DNA from: Laburnicola sp. R22_1
Taxonomy: Eukaryota; Ascomycota; Dothideomycetes; Pleosporales; Didymosphaeriaceae
Length of the DNA: 64,000 nucleotides
Assembly (NCBI GenBank): GCA_014281115.1
Contig: JACONQ010000012.1
Location: forward strand, 1,116,001 to 1,180,000
Direction: 5' to 3'
Shown here: in pieces, positions 44,495 to 55,399 of the stretch
Numbering within the stretch: the stretch's first letter is position 1
Layout: each line of letters starts with the position of its first letter
Made by a program: the position numbers and the translations under genes
The notes under the pieces: model-generated
Told to the model about the DNA's origin: nothing
Database searches by the model: none
Seen by the model: the letters and a program-made list of their open reading frames with translations, nothing else

Positions 44495-46710
44495 CTATAG
44501 CGCTCGCCGTATGGGCTGTGGTTGCAGATGCGGTTGTAAAGCCGGCGACGACGGCGGCACATGTGCAGCAGCTTGCGGAAACAGCGGCGTCTGCGACTCG
44601 CTCATCTCGCGGATCTTCTTGAGTAGGTTACTGCGCGATATTAGCTTCATTCTCTCTCATCAGCTGAATACCAAAGGGGACTTACCTAACAGGCAAAGCA
44701 AGCTTCTCTTTCTCCCTCCACACAATGCCAACGACATCCTGTCTCCCCTTTGCGTGGTCTTCTAAATGCTCGGTGATGAGCTGTCGACCGAGGTCCTTGG
44801 ATGCGCCGTAGATCCTCTGGTTGCACCCGTCGAAGGTACAGATCCACGAGTTGCGGGGGCCGTTGGGTTCGTAGGTAGGTAGCTGTGTCGATATTGTGGG
44901 CGCTACATGATCGGATTTAGGTTCCGAGGTCTTCCCGTTTGTTACGACGTTGTTCGCACGATGCCGCAGCGGGAGCGGTGCCTCGTTGTCCGCTTCAGCC
45001 GCTTCCGTGTCTTCGTCGTCTTCGGTCGAGGGTGGTGATTCTGGTGACACGGACTCGCTAGCTGCGCGTTTCCGTCTACCGTTTTCTTCCTCATCATCTC
45101 CGATATCGATGAATTTGCGCTTCACGCGACTGGGCGAGAGGGCTTGGGTTGGGGTGTCGATTTCAATTACGCTGTCGCTATCACTCTCCCCTTCTACCTC
45201 GGCTTCTGCGCTCGAGTCTGCGTCCTCTGCGGAACTTTCGTCAATGGCCATTGCCTTTCCCTGATCTTTGCCATGTTTCACACCCTTCCCCTTTCCAGAG
45301 AATCTGCTGCTTTTCGGCCGCAGAACGGAAAGACGACCCTTTTTCTTTCTCCCATCTGGCCGTCGCTGTGGAGTCACGACGACCTCATCCGAAGACACTT
45401 CTGATTCGTCCGACTGAGCCCTCTCTAACGCTGCATGGTCTCTCCGTGGTCTTAATTTTATGGCTAACGCTCTTCTGATATCTGCAGCCGGGAGGCTATG
45501 CCCTGCTTCAAGCTCCTGGTATATAGGCTCATCGGCGAGAAAACTTGCGCTCTTGCTTCGTGGGTGGTTGATCTTGTAGCAGAGATTCTCCGCATGCACA
45601 AGTAGCACTTGCCGCGCTGTTTCCACTTCGTCGATTTCGTATCGCATGGTCATAAGGTTCGCCACACGATCTAGTGTGATGTGGTCACGGCCGGGTCGTA
45701 GAGCGCGCTTGTTGATAGCGCTCCTTATGAACTCGTACATGGCGGCAGCTTCCCACCAATTGTCGTCCTTCTTCGGCGCTTCCGACGTTTTCTGGATCTG
45801 CGTTTTGGTACGAGCAGTACGCGGTTGCGGTGTTGTGGATACGTTTACAGACGGAACGGCTGGCGACTGCTTCGTGGTTCGCGTCCCCTTTGGAACCTGA
45901 TTATAACGACCTTCTTTCCGCGCCTTCGCTGCTTCGAATACATCCTGCTACAGCTTAAAAATTCATCCATAAACATCTATGCAGCCGACTTACCGGATAG
46001 TGCCTTTTAAAATGCTGGTAAATCGGAGTGTTACTCCAGCCAATACCCTGCGCTTTATTTGTAAAGCACATGATCAGGAACTGGTGGTGCTTGTTGAAAA
46101 TCTGGCCTGCGACAACTGGGTCATTGCACGCGAACCGCGCGTCTTCAGCGTACTCCTGGAAGACCAACTGCGCGCTCGGCCCGCCGCCTCTCTTCCGAGG
46201 CTCGTTGTAGATGTCGGTGATGAAGTACAGCAGTTCAACAGCCTGCACCATGCTGTCGTACATGTCTTTGTAATGGCGCGCGGCGCGGATCTCGAACCAG
46301 CCAGCCTCGCCGAGGGCCCATATCACCAATTCGCCGTCGGTCATCTGTCCGTACGAGAAGCGGGCTACATGTCGAACGACAAGGTCGACGGGTTTGTAGG
46401 GTTTCTTGACCACTGTAGAGCGCCAGAGTTAGCAGGGGCCTTTTAGCACACTCGCGAATGCACGTCTGGAGTTAGGCCGCTTGGGACTTCTCAGGGCAGG
46501 CTCACAGCATTTCGTCTGGCTCCGGTCAGGCGGCTCCAGCCTCCCCTCGACGCGCAGCGGAACATCGGCATAGGCCGACAACAGGCTTGCGGGCTTGCCA
46601 TTGCTCTCAAACACGACTTGCGCGTCGCTCAGCACGAAGATCTCGTAGTCGTCGGGGTGCGAAATGGATGGGTCGATGGGCTTGAGGACGTCGAGTTCGG
46701 GAGTAGACAT
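44495..46710 (-). CDS. RFTS-domain and C2H2 protein, Raf2-like heterochromatin factor
   Basis: Four minus-strand exons (46710-46506, 46412-45994, 45944-44686, 44630-44495) join in phase to 672 residues. Residues ~65-205 match the replication-foci-targeting (RFTS, DNMT1-RFD) fold: YEIFVLSDAQVV, LPL-type spacing, then VRHVARFSYGQMTDGELVIWALGEAGWFEI and QEYAEDARFACNDPVVAGQIF. A Ser/Glu/Lys-rich middle follows. A single C2H2-like finger lies at ~577-605 (WICTFDGC... LITEHLEDH). The combination of RFTS plus zinc finger without a methyltransferase is that of fission-yeast Raf2, a subunit of the Cul4-Clr4 complex that makes H3K9 methylation; orthology is inferred. The final exon adds 45 residues after a GTTAG|GTAAGT donor. 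Confidence 0.75.
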
Positions 46711-47005
46711 GTTGGGCAGTTGTGGATTCGAGAAAGCCGCATGTTGCGCGTAGAGGGGCGAAGGGCGCGTGCAACTTGACGCGCCGTGGTGGGCTGTAAT
46801 CGGGTCCGTGCGTCATGCCATGGGTTGATTGGTCACTTGCCTACTCGAATGCCATGTTGACATCTTGCATGAAACCCACCCTTCCATCCTGTGAAGAGCA
46901 CAACAGTCAACAGTGGTCACTGGACGATTTGAAATGTAAAGACAGTCGTGATTCGTAACTTTTATCTAACAGAATCCATCGAAGATCCCAAATCTATGGA
47001 TAGCT

Positions 47006-47644
47006 TCAAGAAGCGCAAAGCTCAATATGGACGCCCATGTCTGAAACCGAGTATCCCTCATTCGCTCCACATCCCGCCGTGGGATCGATGGCGAGGTTGG
47101 TAGCGTAAGGGTCGCAGTAGCCCTGGCCGCAGCACTCGGGCCCACCACTGCAGGCGAACGTCTGGCAGTTGCCCATGCTGGACATTTTCCAGCCGCCTCC
47201 TGCGCATTCGCTGAAGTCGCTGGTCGTGGTGAGGCAGTCAACGAAGGACATGTCGTACCAGAGCATGCCGTTCAGGAGGCCGTATTCGAATTGCATTGGC
47301 TTGGAGCCTCCGTTGGCGTAGACTTTGAGCGCCGTGTTGCCCGAGGAGCACTCGTCTAGGGCGTCCTCCCATGTGGAGCCGGTGGCGACTTTGCCTGGGC
47401 CAGAGGCGTAGCAGCCAGATGGGGCCAATGCGTCGAGACTGACTTCATAGGCGCAGTTGTTCTTGAGTGTGACTCTGCCGCCTTGGCTGGCTGAGCGGGA
47501 GATGGACGCAGTGTTGGCGGGGGCGCTCGTGGCCACAGCAGCAGCTGCTTCCGTGGTGGTCGTACTTTGCCATCCCTTGTGCTGGGGTGCGGCCAGCGCC
47601 AGCATGGGCAAAAGAAGGAGGGCAATGAGGCTTTGCTGAACCAT
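47006..47644 (-). CDS. Secreted Bys1-like cysteine-rich protein
   Basis: A single minus-strand exon of 212 residues. It starts with a clear signal peptide (LIALLLLPMLALAAP), then a short Thr/Ala/Ser linker. The core is cysteine-rich: KNNCAYEVSLDAL, GSTWEDALDECSSGNTALKVYANGG, FEYGLLNGMLWYDMSFVDC, CQTFACSGGPECCGQGYCDP, and CGANEGYSVSDMGVHIELC. This layout matches the fungal BYS1/thaumatin-like group of small secreted proteins, often differentially expressed on hosts or during morphogenesis. No catalytic residue is known for the family. A diverged copy with the same layout lies 2.3 kb downstream on the same strand. Confidence 0.78.
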   Translation of the reverse strand: MVQQSLIALLLLPMLALAAPQHKGWQSTTTTEAAAAVATSAPANTASISRSASQGGRVTLKNNCAYEVSLDALAPSGCYASGPGKVATGSTWEDALDECSSGNTALKVYANGGSKPMQFEYGLLNGMLWYDMSFVDCLTTTSDFSECAGGGWKMSSMGNCQTFACSGGPECCGQGYCDPYATNLAIDPTAGCGANEGYSVSDMGVHIELCAS

Positions 47645-49921
47645 GTTGTAGGATTGGAAAGTGATCTCTTTCAAAGGACCAGAGGTATGCAGGGTATCAA
47701 AAAGTGATTGTCGTGATAGCAGGATTGCTAAGGCGTGTGTGTGACCGGACGAGGCACAAACGAAGGAATGACTGAACCGAAGTTCGAAGAGAAAAGACTG
47801 TGTGTTTGATCGGTGGATGCCCTCCATCGATGGTCGGCATACGTCTACTTATATTCATGGTCTTCCCCCACGGTAGAACAGACGCCGGCTATGTTGGGTA
47901 ACGTCCCGTGAACGGTTTGAGCTCGAGAACATGTTCGGCGCTTCGAAAAGTGGCCCTCGATGCTCGTATGCCATACAAGATGAGTTCCGGCATGGTAACC
48001 CCACAAGAAAACGTAGACTAGCAGGGACCGTTTCAAACTCTGAAGATTGCGATCGGCGAGTTCTGCAAACGTAGTTGACAGATTGTATGACAGGCCGGGT
48101 GCCTGTGAGAGCCTTGAAACAGTGGGGCGCCATGTGGAGTTTTACGGGCAGCATACCGCAGGAGTCCAACATCAGTGAAGGACGGCGGGCACCTTGGCAG
48201 GGGGTTATCATTGATGGTATCGATACGGATAGCGGCCGGTTCAATCGAGTGCTCCGTCATACACGCTCTAGACCATTTCTATGGGGACAGACACTGCCTC
48301 CTCATAGGTGGAGAGCGAAAAGCAAAGCGTCCCGAAGGCGTTCCGAAAGTTTCGGTCTGTCCGATTCGTTTTCAATTCGCATCATAAACTGGTCCGCGTC
48401 ATTTTCGAACTCGTCGGACAGTCTTCGGCTGCGTGGCCATGCATGAGAAGGCGCGAAGAACCACTGCCTCGTGGTCGCAACGTTCGAGACCTGCATTAAC
48501 CGGATCTCCGAGCGCGTGCAAGTCGCGAAGACGCTGCGGTGATGGCGTAGTCTGAAACATTCGCGTTGCGCGCGCGAGCAGAGGTTGGCTTGGACAGACG
48601 TGGTCGGCTGGAAGATTAAGAAAAGCGCCGACCAGTAAGCTAGAAGCAACGAGCCACAAACGACCCCGTGAACGCACGGGAGATCGACGGCAACGTGCAG
48701 CAACCGCTGTAACGGATCATAAGAGTAACGAACGGCATGTAGTCGAGGAAGGGTAAAGGAGCAGAATTACCTTCTCGTTCGAGTTTGCAGATGCTGGGAG
48801 GCAACGACGAGGGGCGGGTGAGTGTCGAGTCAGTGTGAGGCAAATGCGCCTCGCTACACCTGACGTTGTTGGACGTCCAGGTTGTTTTGCGCCGTCACGA
48901 AAAATTCCTGAAGCCGGCAACCGGGTCAAGCTCGGCGGGCCGGGATGCCACGCAGGCGGGGGTCGCATACCTATTGCGGGCAAGCACATGCTACGCACGT
49001 GGAACCTGGGAAAGTTGCAATACCACTGTGAAGTCACATGCGATTTGGACGTACATACATGTCTGGGCTTTGCTTGGCGGCCCATGTGGGAAAGTTGGAC
49101 ACTACCTTAGGTACAAACTCCATCAGAATCTCAACCACGAATTTTGAGAGCCCATGGTCATTCGTTTTTATATTAGTTTCCTAATTGCGATATGGTATAA
49201 AGTATATAAGCACTGTCGACACCTCTTTCTCCTCGCCACTCCCAGCGTTTCCTTTCCCTCAAAATCTCGTAGCTTTTACGTTATGTTACTCTTCGCCTAA
49301 AAAGTGGAACGAAATTATGTATGGAAGTCGTGGATACAAAGACTGTAACATCTGTCCTATGCGTGTCTTCGAGATCTCCGTGCTTACACATACTTATATG
49401 CTGATGATGAAGATCATTAGCATCAGTGTAAATCGACGCGAAATTGGAGATTGATCACTGATATCGAGTCTTGTGTTAGTGCTCGATGGAGGGTGTTGGA
49501 AATACCGGGCACCTTTGCGCTATCTTTGGCAGCAGAGTCCCGTTTGCCCCAGCACTTTCTCTGGTTTCATTACCGCCAGTCTCCATAGACAACCATAAAG
49601 AAGAGAGAATACAAGTCATTTTCTTATAACACAAATTGCTATTTTTTAAGAACAAAGCTGCATTCCGCAACTATACTATAGCAAAAGGAAATCTAGCTAT
49701 AACCTTTTTTTCTGTGTACTAGGTTTGTGAAAATATTATATAAATATATGTGGTTGAGTTGATGACGCGCTTATCGTTCGGCACCCCGCAAAGGCTGTTG
49801 CGTACACTGGCTCAGGGTCGACTCAACTACACAAATTGCTAACACTAACAAGATAACTAACCATTACGCAAACACACATACCAACATCACCTCACTACCT
49901 AACCCCTCACCCCCAAACAAC
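47645..49921. other. Gene-poor spacer between two Bys1-like copies
   Basis: About 2.3 kb with short ORFs on both strands only. The stretch 49600-49750 is AT-rich. No transposon relic was recognised, though a diverged one could be missed by eye. Confidence 0.45.
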
Positions 49922-50533
49922 CTACCCCCCCTCGGCACAAAGCTCAACCCCAACCCCCAAATCCTCATGCGAAACACCCGCATCCCCAACCGCACACCCA
50001 CTAACCGGCTGCACCCCAAAAGCAGCCACCCCCGCACTACCCCCAGGATCACAATACCCCTTATCACAACACACCTCCCCCTTCCCACACCACCACACAA
50101 AGCAACCCCCCGACCCCCCAATCTGAATCCCGCCTTCCCACCCCGCGCAACGACGCATATCGCCCGGACTCCTGCAGTCGATAAAACTCATATTATACCA
50201 CAACATGCCCGATTTTTTCCCATACTCGAACTACATAGGCGGATTTTCTCCGCTTTCCTCGCCGCGCTGCCTGTACACTTTGAGGGCGGCATTGCCGGCG
50301 GCGCAGTCTGTGAGTTTTTCGGACCAGGTTTCGTGCGCGGGGAGTTCGCGGGTTGCGGCGGCGCCGCAGGAGGGGGACGCGGGGGTGGAGGCGATCCACA
50401 CGCTGTAGGGGCAGGAGTTGAGGATTTGGGCGTGCCCTGGGGGTATGGGGCTGTTGGGTTGGCCGGGGTTTTGTTGGGAGAGGGTGAGGGCAGGGAGGTA
50501 GAAGAGGGGGAGGGGGATGTGGTGCGGTCTCAT
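49922..50533 (-). pseudogene. Bys1-like secreted protein gene with one in-frame TAG
   Basis: A minus-strand frame of 204 codons resembles the protein at 47006-47644 throughout: short hydrophobic start (LPLFYLPALTLSQQ), NSCPYSVWIAS, ETWSEKLTDCAAGNAALKVY, FEYGKKSGMLWYNMSFIDC, CCDKGYCDPGG and CAVGDAGVSHEDLGVGVELC. The only break is a TAG at 50233-50231, exactly where the intact copy has the Gln codon before FEYG. The frame continues on both sides of it, so one C-to-T change explains the lesion. Cysteines are largely kept, which suggests the stop is recent, or is read through, or is polymorphic. Two expressed halves are unlikely. Confidence 0.7.
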
Positions 50534-51648
50534 GGCTGGGAACTTGTTCTTGTTAGTGAGATGATTATTTACTTGTGTGAGGGACGGGGAGATGCAAGGA
50601 GGGGACATGCCTTTGTTGTACTCGTTGGGAGATGGATAGATCGGGGTTGCCTACTTCCCTAGGATGTCTAGGATGATTCTAATGGTTTGTTTGATGTAGT
50701 TTGTGCTGTCTGATTCCTTCTGTGAAATAAGGCTGGGCTCGAAGTTAGATAGGAGAATGTATGAACAGCTGTATATATAGCGAGTTTAGACTTCACAGAC
50801 CCTGTTATGTGAGCAACGGACAAAGTGGCACTGTAATTTGTGAGCAACTGATCACTCACTCAAATATTGACGGTTAAATGTCGCCAGGCTCTTCACGATT
50901 GTTGCATCTGACTAGATAGTCGTCACACTAGGTGGAAGGTGTAGCGTTGAGTCGATGTAAACGGGACAAGCGATCCAACTGTGCAGCGCCTCAGACTCAC
51001 TCCGTCGTCCAAATTGACTGGCGCCGTGCTGACTCTTTCATTCTAGCAACGTTTCCATTACAACACTCGGACACGTATAAATCCTAGAATAACCCTTTGA
51101 AAACGCTGGATTTAGTATGAGTCAGACCTCTGACATTGCATCGACGATACTGTGGTTCGATACTGCGCTTTGCTCGCTATTCTGGGGCGTTTGAGTTTCG
51201 CTTTAGAAAGTGACTGTGAGGTAGATAACGAGAGTTTTTTAGATCGAAGAAATTCCCAATGAACACGCCTTCTTCAGTCAGGGGAATGGAATACAACAGA
51301 GGCAAAACACGCGTAGTCTCACAACTGGTTTTCCACGAGGAATGGTGACTCTTGAATGAGTCAAATACCGAAGAAGACTGGTTCTGGTTGGTCGAAGTCG
51401 GTCTCAGTCAATGAAAAGGAGACTCGCATGTGCACATTTGATGATTTCGCAAAGAAAGCGTCGGACTGCCTGTGAATGCAGCAACACCGCGATCGATTCA
51501 TCCAGCGCTCGCACCAAGAAGCGCCTGAACGCCTTAGCCTCTATTCATTACTCATGACCGGCGTTGCAAGAACTCTACTCCCATGGTATCATGCTCCGTT
51601 ATCCAATCTATCAGTACCCACATTCTTCCCTAAAACCATAAATGGCTC
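50534..51648. other. Intergenic region without a supported gene
   Basis: The 1.1 kb contain only short ORFs. No repeat or RNA gene was recognised. Confidence 0.5.
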
Positions 51649-52240
51649 TTACAAAAACACCCCCGCCGCAACAGCAGCCATAGCCCCAAACCCCACGCCC
51701 AACCCCGCCCTAGGCGTCGGCATCACGCCCGCGCCCGGACTCCCCGTCCCCGTCGCACTCGTAGTATCACCACTGATAACACTGCGCACAATACTGAACT
51801 GGTCTGAGACCTGCTCTTCCTTGAACGCCCTCACGCCCGTCGGCAGCGCCGCATACCAGTCCGGCTTGCTGAAGAAGGTCGTTTCGGCCCCATCGTCGGT
51901 GACATCGGCGGGGATGCTGTAGTTCGAAGCGGTGGAGGCGAAGGCTCGTATTTCGGAGGCGGCGGAGGAGACGGAGGATTTGTAGGTTGAGCCGCGCGCG
52001 TTGGTGTAGCCGATCCAGGCGAGGCGCGCGTTCAAGAAGACGGAGGTTGTCCATTCGTCTGCCTACGATAACGTTAGGAGGGATTTGGGTGTGGGGGAGG
52101 GGTGGGACACGTACAGATGCTTGGTTGGGGAAGCTGGGGATTGCGCTTGTGGGGATGGGAGGTTCGGTGTAGACCATGAAGTCGGCTTTTGCGATGCTGG
52201 CACTCAGCGCCGCTGCGTAGAGAAACGTCTTCAGGTACAT
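51649..52240 (-). CDS. Small secreted protein with GPI-anchor-like tail
   Basis: Two minus-strand exons (52240-52115 and 52062-51649) join in phase to 179 residues. The first ~18 residues form a signal peptide (MYLKTFLYAAALSASIAKA). A TEPPIPTSAIP stretch and a Ser/Ala-rich domain follow (SSAASEIRAFASTASNYSIPADV; KPDWYAALPTGVRAFKEEQ). The C-terminus has a small-residue site and a hydrophobic end (AGLGVGFGAMAAVAAGVFL), as in GPI-anchored fungal surface proteins. No cysteine pattern or enzyme motif is seen. Function unknown. Confidence 0.7.
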
Positions 52241-53999
52241 GTTTGGATTGCTAACTGATGGTGATTACAGCGATATTAAGTAGAGAGTCCAGCTGTCCCA
52301 CAAAGAAAGTGCGATGCGAATGCCGCTGCATGGTTGCTGTTCCTCGAGCTTTTGGCATGTTGGCTGGGGCGGAGCAGTGCCAACGTCTTGGGGACGACGC
52401 AATCAGCGGGCGATGAGTGTGACTGTTCCTGGAAAGGTTAGCGTCTCTCACCTCTATCTGCAGACGTGGAAGCCAGCCGAAGCTTCTACGGCGGTCCCTC
52501 ACCCAGGTATCCAACCACGCTAGGCCACTAGCGCCATGGCCCATGCACGCTCTCCTCCCTATATAAACCACGGCGCCGCCTCCCTCTCCCGCTTTTCTTT
52601 CTTCATACTTACCTTGACTAAGTCTGTGAGCTCAACATGTCACAGCCTAGCTTTTATCAGCAGCATTGCACATCGCTGGACTGGTTTAGCTTGATCACTC
52701 CTCGTGGGTTTTCTTGGTCGCAATTTTTGCTGGTCGCTCAACTCCTGGTGGGCTTTTCATTGGTGTTGCTGCCGTGGGCAGTGCATTGAGGAAGAACATG
52801 GATGGATGCATATTCGCAGTCGGTGAGTTGGTTGTGTACATGTTGTATCCGACTGGATTGGTGACTCGGTGACTTATGCCGTCGTTGCTATACGGTACTT
52901 AGCATCACTGTAACCGCTGCATTGACGAGCGGGAGAGCTTACCTGATTCTCTTGACGCCGAGTACTTCACCGTACCGCGGGCATGCTGCGTCGCAGCCGG
53001 AGGCGCCGTTGTCGAAGCCGTAGTCGCGAATCTATTCGCCGAATTCGTGGCCATGGACGTCTTCGCCGCCGCTGCTGAAGAAGCGCCAGCGCCGTTCAAC
53101 TTTGCGCCTTGCGGTATCTTGAGGAAGACTCGCGCTGGAGGGAATTGGCTGATTGGAGGCATGTTCGCGGCGAGAGAAGGATGTCGAATGTCTGTCTGAG
53201 AGGGAAAAATAGGTACGGTACAGCACAGAATCTGTCTGGCATGTGGAGCTGCTGAGCGAGCGCGTCTTTTGTATATGAATTCCGCTGTGCCTAGATGGAT
53301 GGGGCGTGGGTGGAGCGACTTTTTGTATGTGTATCAAAGTTAGTCATACCTGGCGTGTTTGGACTGAATGGTGAGTGGTTTATACATGGTGCGCGCATCA
53401 GGTGAGTGGTGCTGTGAGTGCTAGCGTGGGTCCGGTTGCCCGAGTGGCCGAAATATTTTCGTGGAGTCATCACATGGAAAGGTGGGTGGGCAGAGGCAGG
53501 AAAGCACATGCACGCTGGGAAAGCATTTCGGCGAGGATGCACGTGTGAAGCTTCCGTTAGACCGTGGGTCGTGTTGTTGTCCTGTGCTGCCCCGACCGGC
53601 CGACGACGGACGTTGCTGAGTTGCATTGCAGATGCGATGCGATGTGATGCGATGCCTTATGACAGAGAGGGAGGCAGCGGGATGCTGTCGGTAATGCCTG
53701 TTTGGGAAGTTGTTTTTGCTTTCCGTATACGGCATTGCTTTTGGGGGGGTGGAGGACGAGTGTGGAGTGGGGTGGGTTGGACCGATGTCACATGCACCTC
53801 GGATACGGAACGGCGCTAAGGCTGAGGTGCGTGAGGTGCTCGGGAAAGGCAGGATGAGAGGGTTGGTCATTGTTCACATGCGAAGAAGGTGTGTATGTCT
53901 TGGGGAATCCACTCCGGGAATGAGAAGAGTAAAGTCAATTGGAAGATTTCACGGTACGTCTCCCGGCCCTGCCCTCCTGGACTTCCAACACGACTTCCT
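52241..53999. other. Gene-poor spacer, with a GATGC microsatellite
   Basis: Apart from the doubtful short frame at 52905-53162 this 1.7 kb has no recognised gene. A GATGC-type tandem array (five units, one mutated) lies at 53631-53655. A TATATAA-like element at about 52560 sits upstream of plus-strand sequence with no gene attached. Confidence 0.45.
52905..53162 (-). CDS. Doubtful short gene, Ala/Ser/Thr-rich
   Basis: A minus-strand frame of 85 codons begins MPPISQFPPARVFLKIP and is followed by an Ala/Ser/Thr-rich segment. A consensus-like GTAAGC donor at about 52941 and a TTACAG acceptor would give a slightly different ~80-residue end. The first part could be an N-terminal targeting or start segment, but no family is recognised. 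It may be a chance ORF. Confidence 0.3.
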   Translation of the reverse strand: MPPISQFPPARVFLKIPQGAKLNGAGASSAAAAKTSMATNSANRFATTASTTAPPAATQHARGTVKYSASRESGKLSRSSMQRLQ

Positions 54000-55399
54000 T
54001 CAGCTGCGAAAAGTAGCTTCTATTGTCAAGGAATTTGTACAACAGATGTTGTACGCCGCGGTCCGGGTAGCTGATGGCGATGAGCTCGAGAGATGCAGGG
54101 GGAGCATGTCTGTGGGGTGGGTCGGGAACGTGGTGGGATCTTTGCGCTTGACGAAGGCGTCTTGTGGTAGGCTCAGCCTTTTCAGGGATGAGAATTTCTC
54201 CATTGATTGAAGCGGTTCGACACAATCCAGCCAGTCGATTCCGCAATCGAAGAGGTTGTCGTGGATTGGGGTGACGCGGAACTCTTCGAGTTTTTCAACT
54301 GCTGCGCTGATTATGTTGAAGAAGTTCGCAAAGCTACACGGCCAGAAAATTCCCAACGGGGACGAGCGGCGTATGATCGCATGAAGGAACCCCCTCGTTG
54401 TGTTGCAGATGCGTATTTCCACGTTAGTCAATCCCTGGAGCTCTGGAATTCGTGTTCGGAATTCAACACCCCAGGGTGCTGAGAGTGCGACCGATTGTAG
54501 TACGTGTGCCGGCATTATCGTCGAAAATCGCTGTAAACGCAAGTCTGGGGGTAGTACCCCACCGGGTAGTATCAGTTTTCCGTGAGGCAGATCCAACGAT
54601 TGGACGCTCTCTACGAAACGAATAACGATTAACTTGCGTGTATCAACCATTGGATGCTCTGAGTTGACTTACTCATCATCAGCCACGACACATTCAGCTC
54701 GGCCACGTCGATTGCTAGGTGCTTGATATTCCGTAGTCCCGGAACTACCGAAAGATCCCACAACTTCAGCTCTGCCCATTGTACGTAAGGTATATCCTCA
54801 CCCGCTTCGACAAACGTGCCATAGGAATAACCAACGTTGATTCCAAACAGCATATGCTCTAGACTGTTCCACACTGGAAGTGGCTGGCGGTTCGTACTTT
54901 TTTCAAGGGGACAGTGGCATAGCGTGAGCCGCTCGAGCTTTGGAGCCAGTGCAATTAGTAGGCCAACCCAAGCACCCACATACCCTGTTTCCAACTTCTC
55001 GAACCAGCTAGTGTCCTTCTCCACAAGAAAGGAGACGTTATGAAGCAACCTTTTGCTGCGCAAAGGAATGACTGCCTCGGGTCTGTCCATTGGCAGCTCA
55101 ACGTGAAGAGCTTTGATCATGCCTGCCAGCTCCGGTCTTTTCATAAGGGTGCGTACCAGATATAGAACTTGGCAGGCATCTTCGGGGTCGTAGTATCCCT
55201 CGCGCTTGACGGGTCTCTCACCAAGAACGTAACTGTCATTAATATGGGCCATGAGGCGCGGAGGCGACTCGTAGAGTGCCTCTTCTGCGGCATCTCGCAA
55301 TCCTCGTGCAGTTGAAATCAGGGAAATGAGGTCCTTACCCTTGAGATTGTGAGCGATCTGGAGTATCAGCTCCTGTGGGAGGTCGGTGATCTTGACCAT
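54000..55399 (-). CDS. F-box domain protein
   Basis: Two minus-strand exons (55399-54673 and 54610-54000) join in phase to 445 residues. The N-terminus is an F-box (ITDLPQELILQIAHNLKGKDLISLISTARGLRDAAEEALYES), which binds Skp1 in SCF ubiquitin ligases. The remainder has leucine-rich, repeat-like segments (KALHVELPM; LERLTLCHCPLEK; LKHLAIDVAELNVS-like; LKRLSLPQDAF). The substrate is unknown. The 62-nt intron has a GTAAGT donor and TCGTAG acceptor; a closer AAG at 54650 is out of phase. Fungal genomes carry many lineage-specific members of this type. Confidence 0.75.

Noticed and set aside
48302..49110. Several 90-130-codon ORFs in the spacer after the Bys1-like gene.
   Set aside because: Different strands and frames overlap, none has domain features, and no transposase motif was found.
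53420..53460. Sequence resembling a tRNA A box (TTGCCCGAGTGGCC).
   Set aside because: No B box (GGTTCGANNCC) within 100 bp and no acceptor stem pairing.
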